NCBI GenBank assembly: GCA_963793645.1
Contig: CAWCAW010000003.1
Location: forward strand, 434,001 to 498,000
Length of the DNA: 64,000 nt
DNA from: CAWCAW01 sp963793645
GTDB taxonomy: Bacteria > Actinomycetota > Acidimicrobiia > Acidimicrobiales > UBA8190
Direction of reading: 5' to 3'
The notes under the pieces are model-generated. The model made no database searches. It had not been told where the DNA came from and worked only from the letters and a program-made list of their open reading frames with translations. Below, in pieces: positions 35,482-43,566 of this stretch. The position numbers and the translations under genes were made by a program. The first letter of the stretch is position 1; the number at the start of each line of letters is the position of its first letter.

Positions 35482-36325
35482 CTATGAAACAGAAACCCAG
35501 GTGACACCGATCATCTGAGGTCCACCATGGGTGCCGGGCACGGCGCCGAGTTTTCCGACTCGCAGCGAATCCCGGGGAAACTCCGGAGCGATCAACTCGA
35601 GAAATTCGTCGATGTCAGGTGCCTCGCTGTGCATGACGGCAACATGGTCGATCCGTCCGGCCTTCTTCATGCGCTCGTACAGCATTTGCATGGCCCGCTT
35701 GCGGGTACGAGCCTTACCCGCTTCTTCGACGACGCCGCCGCTGATGTCGATCAGGGGCTTGATCGACAGCAATGATCCCACCAGCGCCTTGGCGTTTCCG
35801 ATGCGACCACCACGGCGCAGGTTCTCAAGCGTGTTCAAAATCGCGAACACGTGCGTCCGAGGAATCATCTCGCCGACCCGGCGCAACACGTGATCCGCAT
35901 CACCTCCGTCGGCGGCGACTTTGGCGGCCTCGATGACCAGGGTCCCCAGCCCACTTGACACTGACCGGCTATCGACGATGTGGATAGGCATGCGACCCTG
36001 ACACGTCTGGGCCGCGGTCTGCGCCGATTGCAGCGTCGTCGACAATGAGCTCGACAAGTTGATGCAGATCACGGCGTCCGCACCATCCTCGGCGGAGGAC
36101 GCGAAAGGCGTGTTCGAAGGCTCCCGGGGACGGGCACGCGGTCTGGGGCAGCACGTCGGAGTTCGCCATGCGCTTATAGAAGTCTTCGACACTGAGGTCG
36201 TCTCGGTCCGAGAACTCTTCATTGCCGAAGCGGATACTCAGCGGCACGACGGTGATGTTCAACTGGTCGGCCTCGTGTTGCTCGAGGTCGCACGAGCTGT
36301 CACTTACGATGTCGACACCTGCCAT
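35482..36325 (-). CDS. DegV-family fatty-acid-binding protein (frameshifted)
   Basis: About 280 residues after correction. The N-terminus is VDIVSDSSCDLEQHEADQLN with ITVVPLSIRFGNEEF. The C-terminal part is INLSSSLSTTLQSAQTAAQ, IVDSRSVSSGLGTLVIEAA, NTLENLRRGGRIGNAKA and GSLLSIKPLIDISGGVVE. These are DegV/FakB motifs for binding a fatty acid presented to a kinase; no FakA is nearby. The frame breaks at AAA 36104-36106 (plus strand): removing one base gives GAFEHAFASSAEDGADAVIC. AAGGAGG before ATG 36325 supports the start. Confidence 0.9.
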
Positions 36326-36368
36326 GGGGGTCCTCCTTGCCGGTACCACCCGACGTGGCCATCCACAT

Positions 36369-36417
36369 GGCCCGGGAGCCGATTTCCACTGTGGCTCGTA
36401 ACGGGCCGTCTTTTTTT
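36369..36417 (+). terminator. Orphan intrinsic terminator with T7 tail
   Basis: Stem GGCCC (36369-36373) with GGGCC (36403-36407) and inner stem GAGCC with GGCTC, an 11-12-base loop, then TTTTTTT at 36411-36417. It points rightward between the DegV start and a rightward hypothetical gene, where no annotated transcript ends. It may be an attenuator of the downstream gene or the end of a short RNA. Confidence 0.55.
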
Positions 36418-36607
36418 GACTCCATCAGGATGACAGCCATCGCCACGGGTTGCCAGCACGGTGGCCCGAATCGCCCCCAAGCCCATGGCGACGGCCCGAT
36501 CCGTGGCCACCGGCGCCTCGTTGGCCGGGCCTGGCCACAAGGAGCCAGTGCTACCGTGCCGCCAGAGGAGGCCGCGTCCGAAATCATGTCTCTGCCCAAG
36601 GTTGTCC

Positions 36608-36928
36608 GTGCGCTCCGGCCGTAACGACCTGTGGAAACAGGTGACCCAGCTCCTGCGAGGTCGCCCCGGCTGGACGGTCCAAGCGACGCCGACACCGGGC
36701 GACGATCCGGTGTGGTGCTTCGGGCCTCGAGGCCAACTCGAACTTGCGGTAAGGGTGGAGGGAGAGGTGATCCGGCTACAGGTCACAGAATCCGAGCAGG
36801 ACGTCACCTTCCCCACCACTGACGAGTTGGTGGCATGGCTGAAGGCGCATAAACCGAATTCGATGATGGGCAAGCCGGCCAGCGCGTTGGACAGACTCAA
36901 GATGGGCAAGCTCTTCGAGTGGCGCTAG
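36608..36928 (+). CDS. Hypothetical protein upstream of katG
   Basis: A 106-residue frame from GTG 36608: VRSGRNDLWKQVTQLLRGRP, FGPRGQLELAVRVEGEVIRL, QVTESEQDVTFPTTDELVAW. The beta-strand followed by a helix suggests a compact alpha/beta fold. Codon use fits the genome. Its stop is 57 bases before katG on the same strand; co-transcription is possible. I do not recognise the family. Confidence 0.6.
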   Translation: MRSGRNDLWKQVTQLLRGRPGWTVQATPTPGDDPVWCFGPRGQLELAVRVEGEVIRLQVTESEQDVTFPTTDELVAWLKAHKPNSMMGKPASALDRLKMGKLFEWR

Positions 36929-36985
36929 CGACGCACCGGCCCGGTACCATCGGCCCAGTGACCTGTTGAGCAGTCGAGGAGCGCC

Positions 36986-39214
36986 ATGAGCAGACAAGAC
37001 GCGGGAGCCACTGCCACCACTGACGAAAGCAACGCACCAGCCGCCAAGTGCCCGGTTTTGGGTAACGCGCGGCGCGGCCGGATCGACGGCCAACGAGCAT
37101 TGGTGGCCGGACCAGTTGAACCTGAGGCCCCTGAACAAGAACTCGCCGCTCATCGATCCCATGGGCCGGGCATTCGATTACCGGCGGAATTCCAAAGCCT
37201 CGACCTCGCCGCTATGAAGGCGGATATCGAAGCGGTGATGACGAACTCGCAGGACTGGTGGCCCGCCGACTTCGGCCATTACGGGCCGCTGTTGATCCGG
37301 ATGGCATGGCATAGCGCCGGGACCTACCGGATCGCCGACGGCCGGGGTGGAGCGGGATCGGGCACCCAGCGTTTTGCTCCGCTCAACAGTTGGCCCGACA
37401 ACGCCAACTTGGACAAGGCCCGCCGTCTCCTGTGGCCGGTCAAGCAGAAGTACGGCCGAAAGATCTCGTGGGCCGATTTGATGATTCTCGCCGGGAACTG
37501 TGCGCTCGAGTCAATGGGCTTCACGACATTCGGTTTTGGCGGGGGACGTGAGGACGTCTGGGAACCCGAGGAAGACATCAACTGGGGACCTGAGGACAGG
37601 TGGCTCGAAGACGAACGCAACAGCGGCGATGGGGTCCTCGAGGAACCGCTCGGCGCCGTGCAAATGGGCCTGATCTACGTGAATCCCGAGGGACCCAACG
37701 GGAACCCGGATCCCATCGCCGCCGCTCGCGACATCCGAGAGACGTTCGCCCGCATGGCCATGAACGACGAGGAGACGGTCGCCCTCATCGCGGGCGGACA
37801 CACCTTCGGCAAGACCCACGGAGCCGCCGACGCGGGGCAATACGTCGGGCGTGAGCCCGAAGGCGCCGGGCTCGAAGAGCAGGGTTTGGGTTGGGACAAC
37901 ACCCTCGGCACGGGCCGCGGAGACGACACCATCACCAGCGGCTTGGAAGGTGCATGGACCACTGCGCCGACACGGTGGGACAACAACTTCTTCGACAATC
38001 TCTTCGGTTACGAGTGGGAGCTCACCACGAGCCCGGCCGGCGCTCAGCAATGGCGCCCCACAGATCGGGCCGCGGACAACACCGTGCCCGACGCCCATGA
38101 CCCTTCGAATCGCCATGCGCCCATGATGCTCACGACCGACCTTGCGCTTCGGCTCGACCCAATCTACGAGCCGATCTCGCGGCGCTTCCACGATCACCCC
38201 GACCAGTTCGCCAGCGCATTCGCCCGAGCCTGGTACAAGCTCACACATCGCGACATGGGACCGATCTCTCGGTATCTCGGTCCCGAGGTCCCCGATGAAC
38301 AGCTGATCTGGCAAGACCCCGTCCCCGCCGTGGACCATCCTCTGGTCGACGAACAAGACATCAATGCTTTGAAGGGGGCCATCCTCGCTTCGGGATTGTC
38401 CATCTCGCAGTTGGTGTCGACGGCGTGGGCATCGGCCTCGACATTTCGCGACAGCGACAAGCGAGGGGGAGCCAACGGGGGGCGCCTTCGACTGGCACCG
38501 CAGAAATCTTGGGACGTGAACAGCGGTGCCGACCTCGATGTCGTGCTGAGCACCTTGGACGGCATCGGCAACGGCTTCAACGGGGCTCAGCACAGCGACA
38601 AAAGGGTTTCCCTCGCCGATCTGATCGTCCTCGGTGGGTGCGCGGCGGTGGAGGAGGCGATCAATAGCGCAGGGGGCCGTGGGTCGGTGCCCTTTTCGCC
38701 GGGGCGGACGGACGCTTCGCAAGAACAAACCGACGTCGAAGCGTTTGCCGTGCTCGAGCCGACGGCCGACGGCTTCCGCAACTATTTCCGGGCTGGCGAC
38801 AAGAGGCGGCCCGAAGACCTACTGGTCGACCGAGCCGGTCTGTTGTCCTTGACGGCACCGGAGATGACCGTGCTGGTGGGCGGTCTGCGTGTCTTGATAG
38901 CGAACGCAGCAACCGGACACGGGGTCTTCACCGATCGGCCCGAGACGCTGACCAACGACTTCTTCGTGAACCTTCTCGATATGCGTACGCAGTGGCAGGC
39001 GACGTCGACAGAGCACGTCTACGAGGGCCGCGACCGTTCCTCGGGTGCGCTGCGATGGACGGGCACCGCCGTAGACCTCGTCTTCGGTTCGAACTCCCAG
39101 CTCCGCGCCCTGGCCGAGGTCTACGCCAGCGAGGATGGGCAGGAGCAGTTCGTGCAGGACTTCGTGGCGGCGTGGAACAAGGTCATGAACCTCGATCGCT
39201 TCGATCTTCGCTGA
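36986..39214 (+). CDS. katG: Catalase-peroxidase KatG (N-terminal compensated frameshift)
   Basis: Of 742 residues, normal length. The distal haem pocket is RMAWHSAGTYR (Arg105, Trp108, His109), proximal His in AGGHTFGKTHGA. The Met-Tyr-Trp adduct partners are visible: VQMGLIYVNPEGPNGNP and TFARMAMNDEETVAL. SGLEGAWTTAP includes the residue equal to Ser315 of M. tuberculosis. The second, non-haem domain is complete. Residues about 31-68 are out of frame: bases 37075-37190 encode WWPDQLNLRPLNKNSPLIDP in another frame, with a surplus C near 37080 and a missing G near 37187. GAGGAG precedes ATG 36986. It detoxifies H2O2. Its 3' end overlaps the convergent cupin gene by 32 bases. Confidence 0.95.
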   Translation: MSRQDAGATATTDESNAPAAKCPVLGNARRGRIDGQRALVAGPVEPEAPEQELAAHRSHGPGIRLPAEFQSLDLAAMKADIEAVMTNSQDWWPADFGHYGPLLIRMAWHSAGTYRIADGRGGAGSGTQRFAPLNSWPDNANLDKARRLLWPVKQKYGRKISWADLMILAGNCALESMGFTTFGFGGGREDVWEPEEDINWGPEDRWLEDERNSGDGVLEEPLGAVQMGLIYVNPEGPNGNPDPIAAARDIRETFARMAMNDEETVALIAGGHTFGKTHGAADAGQYVGREPEGAGLEEQGLGWDNTLGTGRGDDTITSGLEGAWTTAPTRWDNNFFDNLFGYEWELTTSPAGAQQWRPTDRAADNTVPDAHDPSNRHAPMMLTTDLALRLDPIYEPISRRFHDHPDQFASAFARAWYKLTHRDMGPISRYLGPEVPDEQLIWQDPVPAVDHPLVDEQDINALKGAILASGLSISQLVSTAWASASTFRDSDKRGGANGGRLRLAPQKSWDVNSGADLDVVLSTLDGIGNGFNGAQHSDKRVSLADLIVLGGCAAVEEAINSAGGRGSVPFSPGRTDASQEQTDVEAFAVLEPTADGFRNYFRAGDKRRPEDLLVDRAGLLSLTAPEMTVLVGGLRVLIANAATGHGVFTDRPETLTNDFFVNLLDMRTQWQATSTEHVYEGRDRSSGALRWTGTAVDLVFGSNSQLRALAEVYASEDGQEQFVQDFVAAWNKVMNLDRFDLR

Positions 39215-39584
39215 GGTACTCCGCGTCGGTGACGAGGTCTCCCCAGTGGGCATCGCCTTCGGTCATGGAGATGTGCGTCATGAAGTGCCCAGGGGCTGAT
39301 CCGTGCCAATGTTCCTCGCCATCGGGCACGTAGACGATGTCACCGGCGTGGAGCTCGACAATTCTCTCCCCGCGTGGTTGGACCAATCCCTTCCCCTCGG
39401 TGACGTAAAGCGTCTGGCCCAGGGTGTGGGAGTGCCAGGCGGTGCGGGCGCCGGGGGCGAAGTGCACGGTGTTGACGTTGATGCGCGCCGGCTCTTGTCC
39501 TCTGGCGATGGCGTCGATCCATACGTCACCGGAGAACAACTCGGCAGGGCCTTTGCCCGATGGTTGCTTCGGCCGAAGTTCCAT
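39183..39584 (-). CDS. Small cupin protein
   Basis: Of 133 residues, a single cupin barrel: TVHFAPGARTAWHSHTLGQT has the metal-binding HxH, and VELHAGDIVYVPDGEEHWHG is the second motif. It resembles the quercetinase/carboxymuconolactone-decarboxylase-associated cupins. AAGGAAGG before ATG 39584 decides the start. Overlaps the end of katG. Confidence 0.88.
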   Translation of the reverse strand: MELRPKQPSGKGPAELFSGDVWIDAIARGQEPARINVNTVHFAPGARTAWHSHTLGQTLYVTEGKGLVQPRGERIVELHAGDIVYVPDGEEHWHGSAPGHFMTHISMTEGDAHWGDLVTDAEYLSEDRSDRGS

Positions 39585-39694
39585 GACCTTCCTTCTGGCC
39601 GCCATGGGCCCGCGAATCAAGCTGAGCAGGGTGGTTTTCGATCGCAGTGTACCGGTCGCGCTCGACGCGGACCGGGGAGCCAACTACCGCTCCC

Positions 39695-40663
39695 CTACGG
39701 GACGATGACCGTTCGCTCACCGGGCACGTCGGCCTGCGCCCACACCGATTCGACGTTTTTCAGCGCGGCGCGGCGAGCCACAACCTTGAGCGCGCCCGAG
39801 TCGATCTCATCGATCAGCGACGGCAGTTCGGCCAAATAGCCTTGGGGCGACACGGCGCCTTGGCCGTTGCCCTGGATACGAAGGTTGGCCGAACGAAGGG
39901 CGACAGAAGGGAGCTCGAGGGTGGGCCCCGCCTGAGCGCCGATCTGTATCCAGTCGAGTGCTCGGCTGCGATCTGATCGAGCCGTCAACAGCGCCATGAT
40001 GGCGATCTCAGCGGGCTTGGCCCAGAGATAGTCGATGACGATGTCGACATCGGCGGCCGCCGCGGCCAGAGAACTCGCCGTCAACTCGGCGTTCTCGGTG
40101 AGCTGCACAAGCTCATCAGCACCAACGTCGCTGAGCGCGGCCAGACGCAAGGCGTCGCGACCGGCCCCGACGACCCGGCCGGCCCCCAGCCGCTTGGCGA
40201 TCTGCACGGCCATCGTCCCGGCATTACCCGTCGCCCCCAGCACGAGCACGCTCTGGCCGGGCTCGATGGGCACACGACGACGCAGGGCAACCCACGACGA
40301 CATGGCCGGGTTCATGGCGGCGGCGACCTTCTCGACGTCGGCGTCGTCGGGCAACGGGATCATCCGCCGTCTGTCGATGACAGCCCGGTCGGCCATGGTG
40401 CCGGGATACTCGTCGTCGGCCACGAAGTAAACCCGAGTCCCATCGGCGCGACGCCCGACACCATCGATGCCGGGGATCATGGGGAGCTCACCTGTACTGG
40501 TGTAATGCCGGCCCGCCGCATCGGTTCGCACGCGGGGATGGAGACCGACAGCCAGGACGTCGACCAGCTCATGGTCGTCGTCCACCGGATCCGGGACGGC
40601 GAAGTCCTGAAAATGCGGGGGCTCGTCAAACGATGTGACGACCGCCGCGTGCATCGTGTCCAT
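39695..40663 (-). CDS. MDR/zinc-independent quinone-oxidoreductase-like protein
   Basis: Of 322 residues. The NADP-binding motif is SVLVLGATGNAGTMAVQIAK with VVGAGRDALRLAALSDVGAD. The N-terminal GroES-like domain lacks the zinc Cys residues of alcohol dehydrogenases, as in quinone oxidoreductases. YLWAKPAEIAIMALL and GAQAGPTLELPSVALRSANL are typical of a group often regulated by MarR or TetR repressors. It is divergent from a MarR gene over a direct-repeat region. Confidence 0.88.
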   Translation of the reverse strand: MDTMHAAVVTSFDEPPHFQDFAVPDPVDDDHELVDVLAVGLHPRVRTDAAGRHYTSTGELPMIPGIDGVGRRADGTRVYFVADDEYPGTMADRAVIDRRRMIPLPDDADVEKVAAAMNPAMSSWVALRRRVPIEPGQSVLVLGATGNAGTMAVQIAKRLGAGRVVGAGRDALRLAALSDVGADELVQLTENAELTASSLAAAAADVDIVIDYLWAKPAEIAIMALLTARSDRSRALDWIQIGAQAGPTLELPSVALRSANLRIQGNGQGAVSPQGYLAELPSLIDEIDSGALKVVARRAALKNVESVWAQADVPGERTVIVP

Positions 40664-40698
40664 GGACGCCTCTCCCCCTCCCCCACCGCCGGGTCATT

Positions 40699-40736
40699 TA
40701 GTTGGTGTCACGAACAATATAGTTTGTGTCACGTAC
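40699..40736. promoter_or_regulatory. Two 17-bp direct repeats in the MDR/MarR divergent promoter
   Basis: TAGTTGGTGTCACGAAC (40699-40715) and TAGTTTGTGTCACGTAC (40720-40736) match in 15 of 17 bases with starts 21 bases (two helical turns) apart. Probably the MarR operator; the core GTGTCAC is nearly palindromic. Confidence 0.65.
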
Positions 40737-40757
40737 TATCGCAAGTAGGATGGGGCC

Positions 40758-41225
40758 ATGGCACCGGCGACGACTCCCCGGCCGAAGCGAGAGCCATCCG
40801 TTCATGGCGACGTCGACATTGTCGATGCGCTGGCCGAACTGAGCTTCTTCGTGCAAGGGGCGCTGGCCAAACACGCTGCTGCTCTCGACCTGTCGCTGAT
40901 CCAAACCCGGCTCCTCGGTGTGCTCCGCGACAGAGAGCCGACCATGCAGGAACTGGCCCGGTTTCTCGAGCTGGACAAGTCGAGCGTGACGGGTCTCGTC
41001 GATCGGGCCGAAAGACGGGGGTTCGTGGTGAGAACTCCGTCGACAGACGATCGGCGCGCCATTCGGGTGGCCCTGACGGCGTCGGGACGCCGGCATATCG
41101 CTGACGTCGGCGCCGCTTTCCAGCGCGACATTGCGGCGGCCACAGCTTCGTTGCCCCCGGCCGACAAGAAGAGGCTGTCAAGCCTGGCCCGCCGAGTGGT
41201 CGAGACGCACACGACCTCCCTGTGA
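40758..41225 (+). CDS. MarR-family transcriptional regulator
   Basis: Of 155 residues. LSLIQTRLLGVLRDREPTMQ, ELARFLELDKSSVTGLVDRA and ERRGFVVRTPSTDDRRAIRV form the MarR winged helix. The DxRxxxV wing is intact. It likely represses the divergent oxidoreductase gene via the 40699-40736 repeats. Confidence 0.92.
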   Translation: MAPATTPRPKREPSVHGDVDIVDALAELSFFVQGALAKHAAALDLSLIQTRLLGVLRDREPTMQELARFLELDKSSVTGLVDRAERRGFVVRTPSTDDRRAIRVALTASGRRHIADVGAAFQRDIAAATASLPPADKKRLSSLARRVVETHTTSL

Positions 41226-41280
41226 AGAAACGGTCGTCGGGAGCGCGCCTACCGTGCTCGGAGCATCCCCTCCGACCCGC

Positions 41281-41763
41281 TCAGGACACCCACTGGCCCA
41301 TCCATTCGCCCGTCACCTGCTTGGCCACGACGTTGAGCCTGTTCCACGCGTTGATGGCGGCGATGGCCACGACTATCGCAGCGAGGGCCGGCTCGGCGTA
41401 GTGCTTGGCCGCCTCGTCGAACACGGCGTCGGGAACCGGATCGGCGCTATCAGCGAGGCGGGTGCCCGCCTCCGTCAACGCCAAGACGGCGCGCTCCGCC
41501 TCGGTGAAGTACTCGGTCTCGCGCCATGCCGCCAAGGTGAACATCCGAGCGTCGGTCTCACCGGCCTTCCTCGCACCTCGGCTGTGGATGTCGAGGCACA
41601 CGGCACAGCCATTGATCTGACTGGCACGAAGACCGATCAGCTCGAGCGTCGACGCCGGCACGCCGGCTTCGTTGGCCGCGTCGCTGGCCGCCTTGCTCAG
41701 CGCCTGCATGGCCTCCATGACACCGGGCACACTGATGGCCGGGCTTTTCATGCGTGATGGCAT
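41281..41763 (-). CDS. Carboxymuconolactone-decarboxylase / AhpD-like protein
   Basis: Of 160 residues. The redox motif is INGCAVCLDIHSRGARKAG (CxxC and nearby His), with LAAWRETEYFTEAERAVLAL and NAWNRLNVVAKQ, the family's C-terminal helix. Such proteins act as peroxide-scavenging partners. It lies downstream of an epimerase-like gene on the same strand (50-base gap) and is probably co-transcribed. Confidence 0.92.
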   Translation of the reverse strand: MPSRMKSPAISVPGVMEAMQALSKAASDAANEAGVPASTLELIGLRASQINGCAVCLDIHSRGARKAGETDARMFTLAAWRETEYFTEAERAVLALTEAGTRLADSADPVPDAVFDEAAKHYAEPALAAIVVAIAAINAWNRLNVVAKQVTGEWMGQWVS

Positions 41764-41813
41764 GGCGTTTCCTCCTTGGAGTCCGAGCGCGCCTGGTGGC
41801 TCTGGCGTCCTTT

Positions 41814-42737
41814 CTACCCCTGGCGGTAGTAGTGGTCCTCGTCGAGATCCTCGAGGAGGCTGGGCCCGGTCGGTGTCCAGCCCAGGAGCTCACAGGTGGC
41901 GGTGGCGGTAGCCGGTGTGTCCACGCCTACGAAGCGGCCCAAGAACGAGAAATGCTCAAGAGCGTCAGCGGGTGCCACCGACTGCGTGGGGACGCCGAGG
42001 TGTCGACTCATCATCTCGGCGATTTGCCGGATGGGCACACCTTCGTCGCCCACAGCGTGCAGGACCGAACCGCCCGGGGCGGACTCCACGGCCAGGCGGG
42101 CCAGGCGCGCCGCGTCGGAGCGGTGCACGGCCGGCCATCGGTTGGCTCCGTCACCCACGTATCCGGCCACCCCCCGCTGGCGTGCGATGCCGACGAGGGT
42201 GGCCATGAACCCGTTGTCACCGTCTCCATGGACCGTCGGTGGAAGGCGCAGCACCGACGATCGGACGCCGATGCCCCGCAGGGACAAGGTGAACAGAGCA
42301 GTGGCTGCCCGTTGCCCAGCCGGGCTGGCCCGAACCACGGGACTCGGCACCAGGCCGTCGTCTTCGGTGGCGACCTTGCCGGTCGAGAGCCCGGCCAGAC
42401 CAGAGGCAAGAACAAAGGGACGAGCGGAGTCGGCCAGCGCGGCGCCCATCGCTTCTACGGCTCGGCGATCGGCGCCAGCCGCCGTGGCGAAGTCGCCCCC
42501 AAAAGCCACTTCGTGTTGAAAGGCCAGGTGGATCACACCGTCGGAGTCGGCCGCCGCCTTGGCAAGACCGTCAGGGTCGTCGAGATCACCTCGCCAGACG
42601 GCGGCGCCGGCAGCTTCGAGGCGCTGCGCCGCCACGTCCGAACGGGCCAGACCGACCACCTCGTGGCCGGCTCCGAGCAGCTCGGGAACGACAGCCGAGC
42701 CGATCCAGCCTGACGCACCGGTGACAAAGATTCGCAT
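41814..42737 (-). CDS. Extended SDR / NAD-dependent epimerase-like protein
   Basis: Of 307 residues. Rossmann motif FVTGASGWIGSAVVPELL with VVGLARSD and GDLDDPDGL. The catalytic Tyr-Lys pair is replaced by a substrate region (VLASGLAGLSTGKVATEDD). WPAVHRSDAARLARLAVE is conserved in this group. It is divergent from a TetR regulator, and a direct-repeat operator lies between them. Confidence 0.88.
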   Translation of the reverse strand: MRIFVTGASGWIGSAVVPELLGAGHEVVGLARSDVAAQRLEAAGAAVWRGDLDDPDGLAKAAADSDGVIHLAFQHEVAFGGDFATAAGADRRAVEAMGAALADSARPFVLASGLAGLSTGKVATEDDGLVPSPVVRASPAGQRAATALFTLSLRGIGVRSSVLRLPPTVHGDGDNGFMATLVGIARQRGVAGYVGDGANRWPAVHRSDAARLARLAVESAPGGSVLHAVGDEGVPIRQIAEMMSRHLGVPTQSVAPADALEHFSFLGRFVGVDTPATATATCELLGWTPTGPSLLEDLDEDHYYRQG

Positions 42738-42759
42738 GGGACGACCTCCAGGGGCAGAT

Positions 42760-42807
42760 GTTGATGTCAGTAACTGCCATCAACCATAAATCTGATGTCT
42801 GTGACTG
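42760..42807. promoter_or_regulatory. TetR-type operator region: inverted and direct repeats
   Basis: GTTGATG (42760-42766) and CATCAAC (42778-42784) are perfect inverted arms. GATGTCAGTAACTG (42763-42776) and GATGTCTGTGACTG (42794-42807) match in 12 of 14 bases and start 31 bases apart, three helical turns. Likely target of the TetR protein encoded next. Confidence 0.62.
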
Positions 42808-42826
42808 TCAACACTAAGATCCGCCT

Positions 42827-43399
42827 ATGGGACGCTGGCAGCCGGACAGCCGCGGACGACTGCAGGAGGCCGCTTTGGCCCTGTACTCAGAGCGCGGCTT
42901 CGACCAGACCACCGCCGCCCAGATCGCCGATCGAGCCGGGCTCACCGAGCGCACCTTCTTCCGGCATTTCGCCGACAAGAGGGAGGTGCTGTTCGGCGCA
43001 TCGCCTGTGCTCCAGGAACGGATCGTGGCTGGCGTCGCCGAGGCGCCGGCGACCGACGGCCCCCTCGACGCGGCGGCTCGAGGTCTTGACGCCGCCGCCG
43101 CCACGCTTGGCGAGTCACGCCGTGACTTGGCGTGCCTGCGTCACGCCGTGATCATGGCCAACCCCGAACTACGCGAGCGCGAGCTCACCAAGCTCGCCGA
43201 CTACGCGGCCTCGGTGGCGGCCACCTTGCGGCAGCGCGGCGTCACCGAGCCGCAAGCGACCTTCGCCGCCGAAGCCAGCATGACGGTGTTTCGCGTGGCG
43301 ATGCAGCAATGGGCCACCGGGGAGGACCCCCGAGAGCTCGACGCCATCATGCGATCCGGTGTCGCCGATCTGCGCGCCACGATGACACTGCGTAGCTGA
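42827..43399 (+). CDS. TetR-family transcriptional regulator
   Basis: Of 190 residues. The DNA-binding helix-turn-helix is RLQEAALALYSERGFDQTTA then IADRAGLTERTFFRHFADKR. The ligand domain is short. It probably represses the divergent SDR and CMD genes, and is autoregulated through the repeats between them. Confidence 0.92.
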   Translation: MGRWQPDSRGRLQEAALALYSERGFDQTTAAQIADRAGLTERTFFRHFADKREVLFGASPVLQERIVAGVAEAPATDGPLDAAARGLDAAAATLGESRRDLACLRHAVIMANPELRERELTKLADYAASVAATLRQRGVTEPQATFAAEASMTVFRVAMQQWATGEDPRELDAIMRSGVADLRATMTLRS

Positions 43400-43466
43400 A
43401 CCTCTGCGTGACGCGTGGTGGCGTCATCGGCGGTAAGGACACACAGGAAGCACAACAAACGATCGG

Positions 43467-43499
43467 GTTCACCGGCTCGTTACCCACCGTTCACGCTGC
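43467..43499 (+). promoter_or_regulatory. PHO-box-like triple 11-base repeat upstream of the phosphoesterase
   Basis: Three consecutive 11-base units begin GTTCACC (43467), CGTTACC (43478) and GTTCACG (43489). The first seven bases of streptomycete PHO boxes are GTTCACC with 11-base spacing. Units 1 and 3 match in seven and six of seven positions; the middle one is weak. The site is 68 bases upstream of the phosphoesterase start. Confidence 0.6.
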
Positions 43500-43566
43500 C
43501 CATGCATGCTGCGCCGTAGCAATTTCGCACATGCACCCGAGGGCTGGCCTTCGGAGAGGAGATGGA

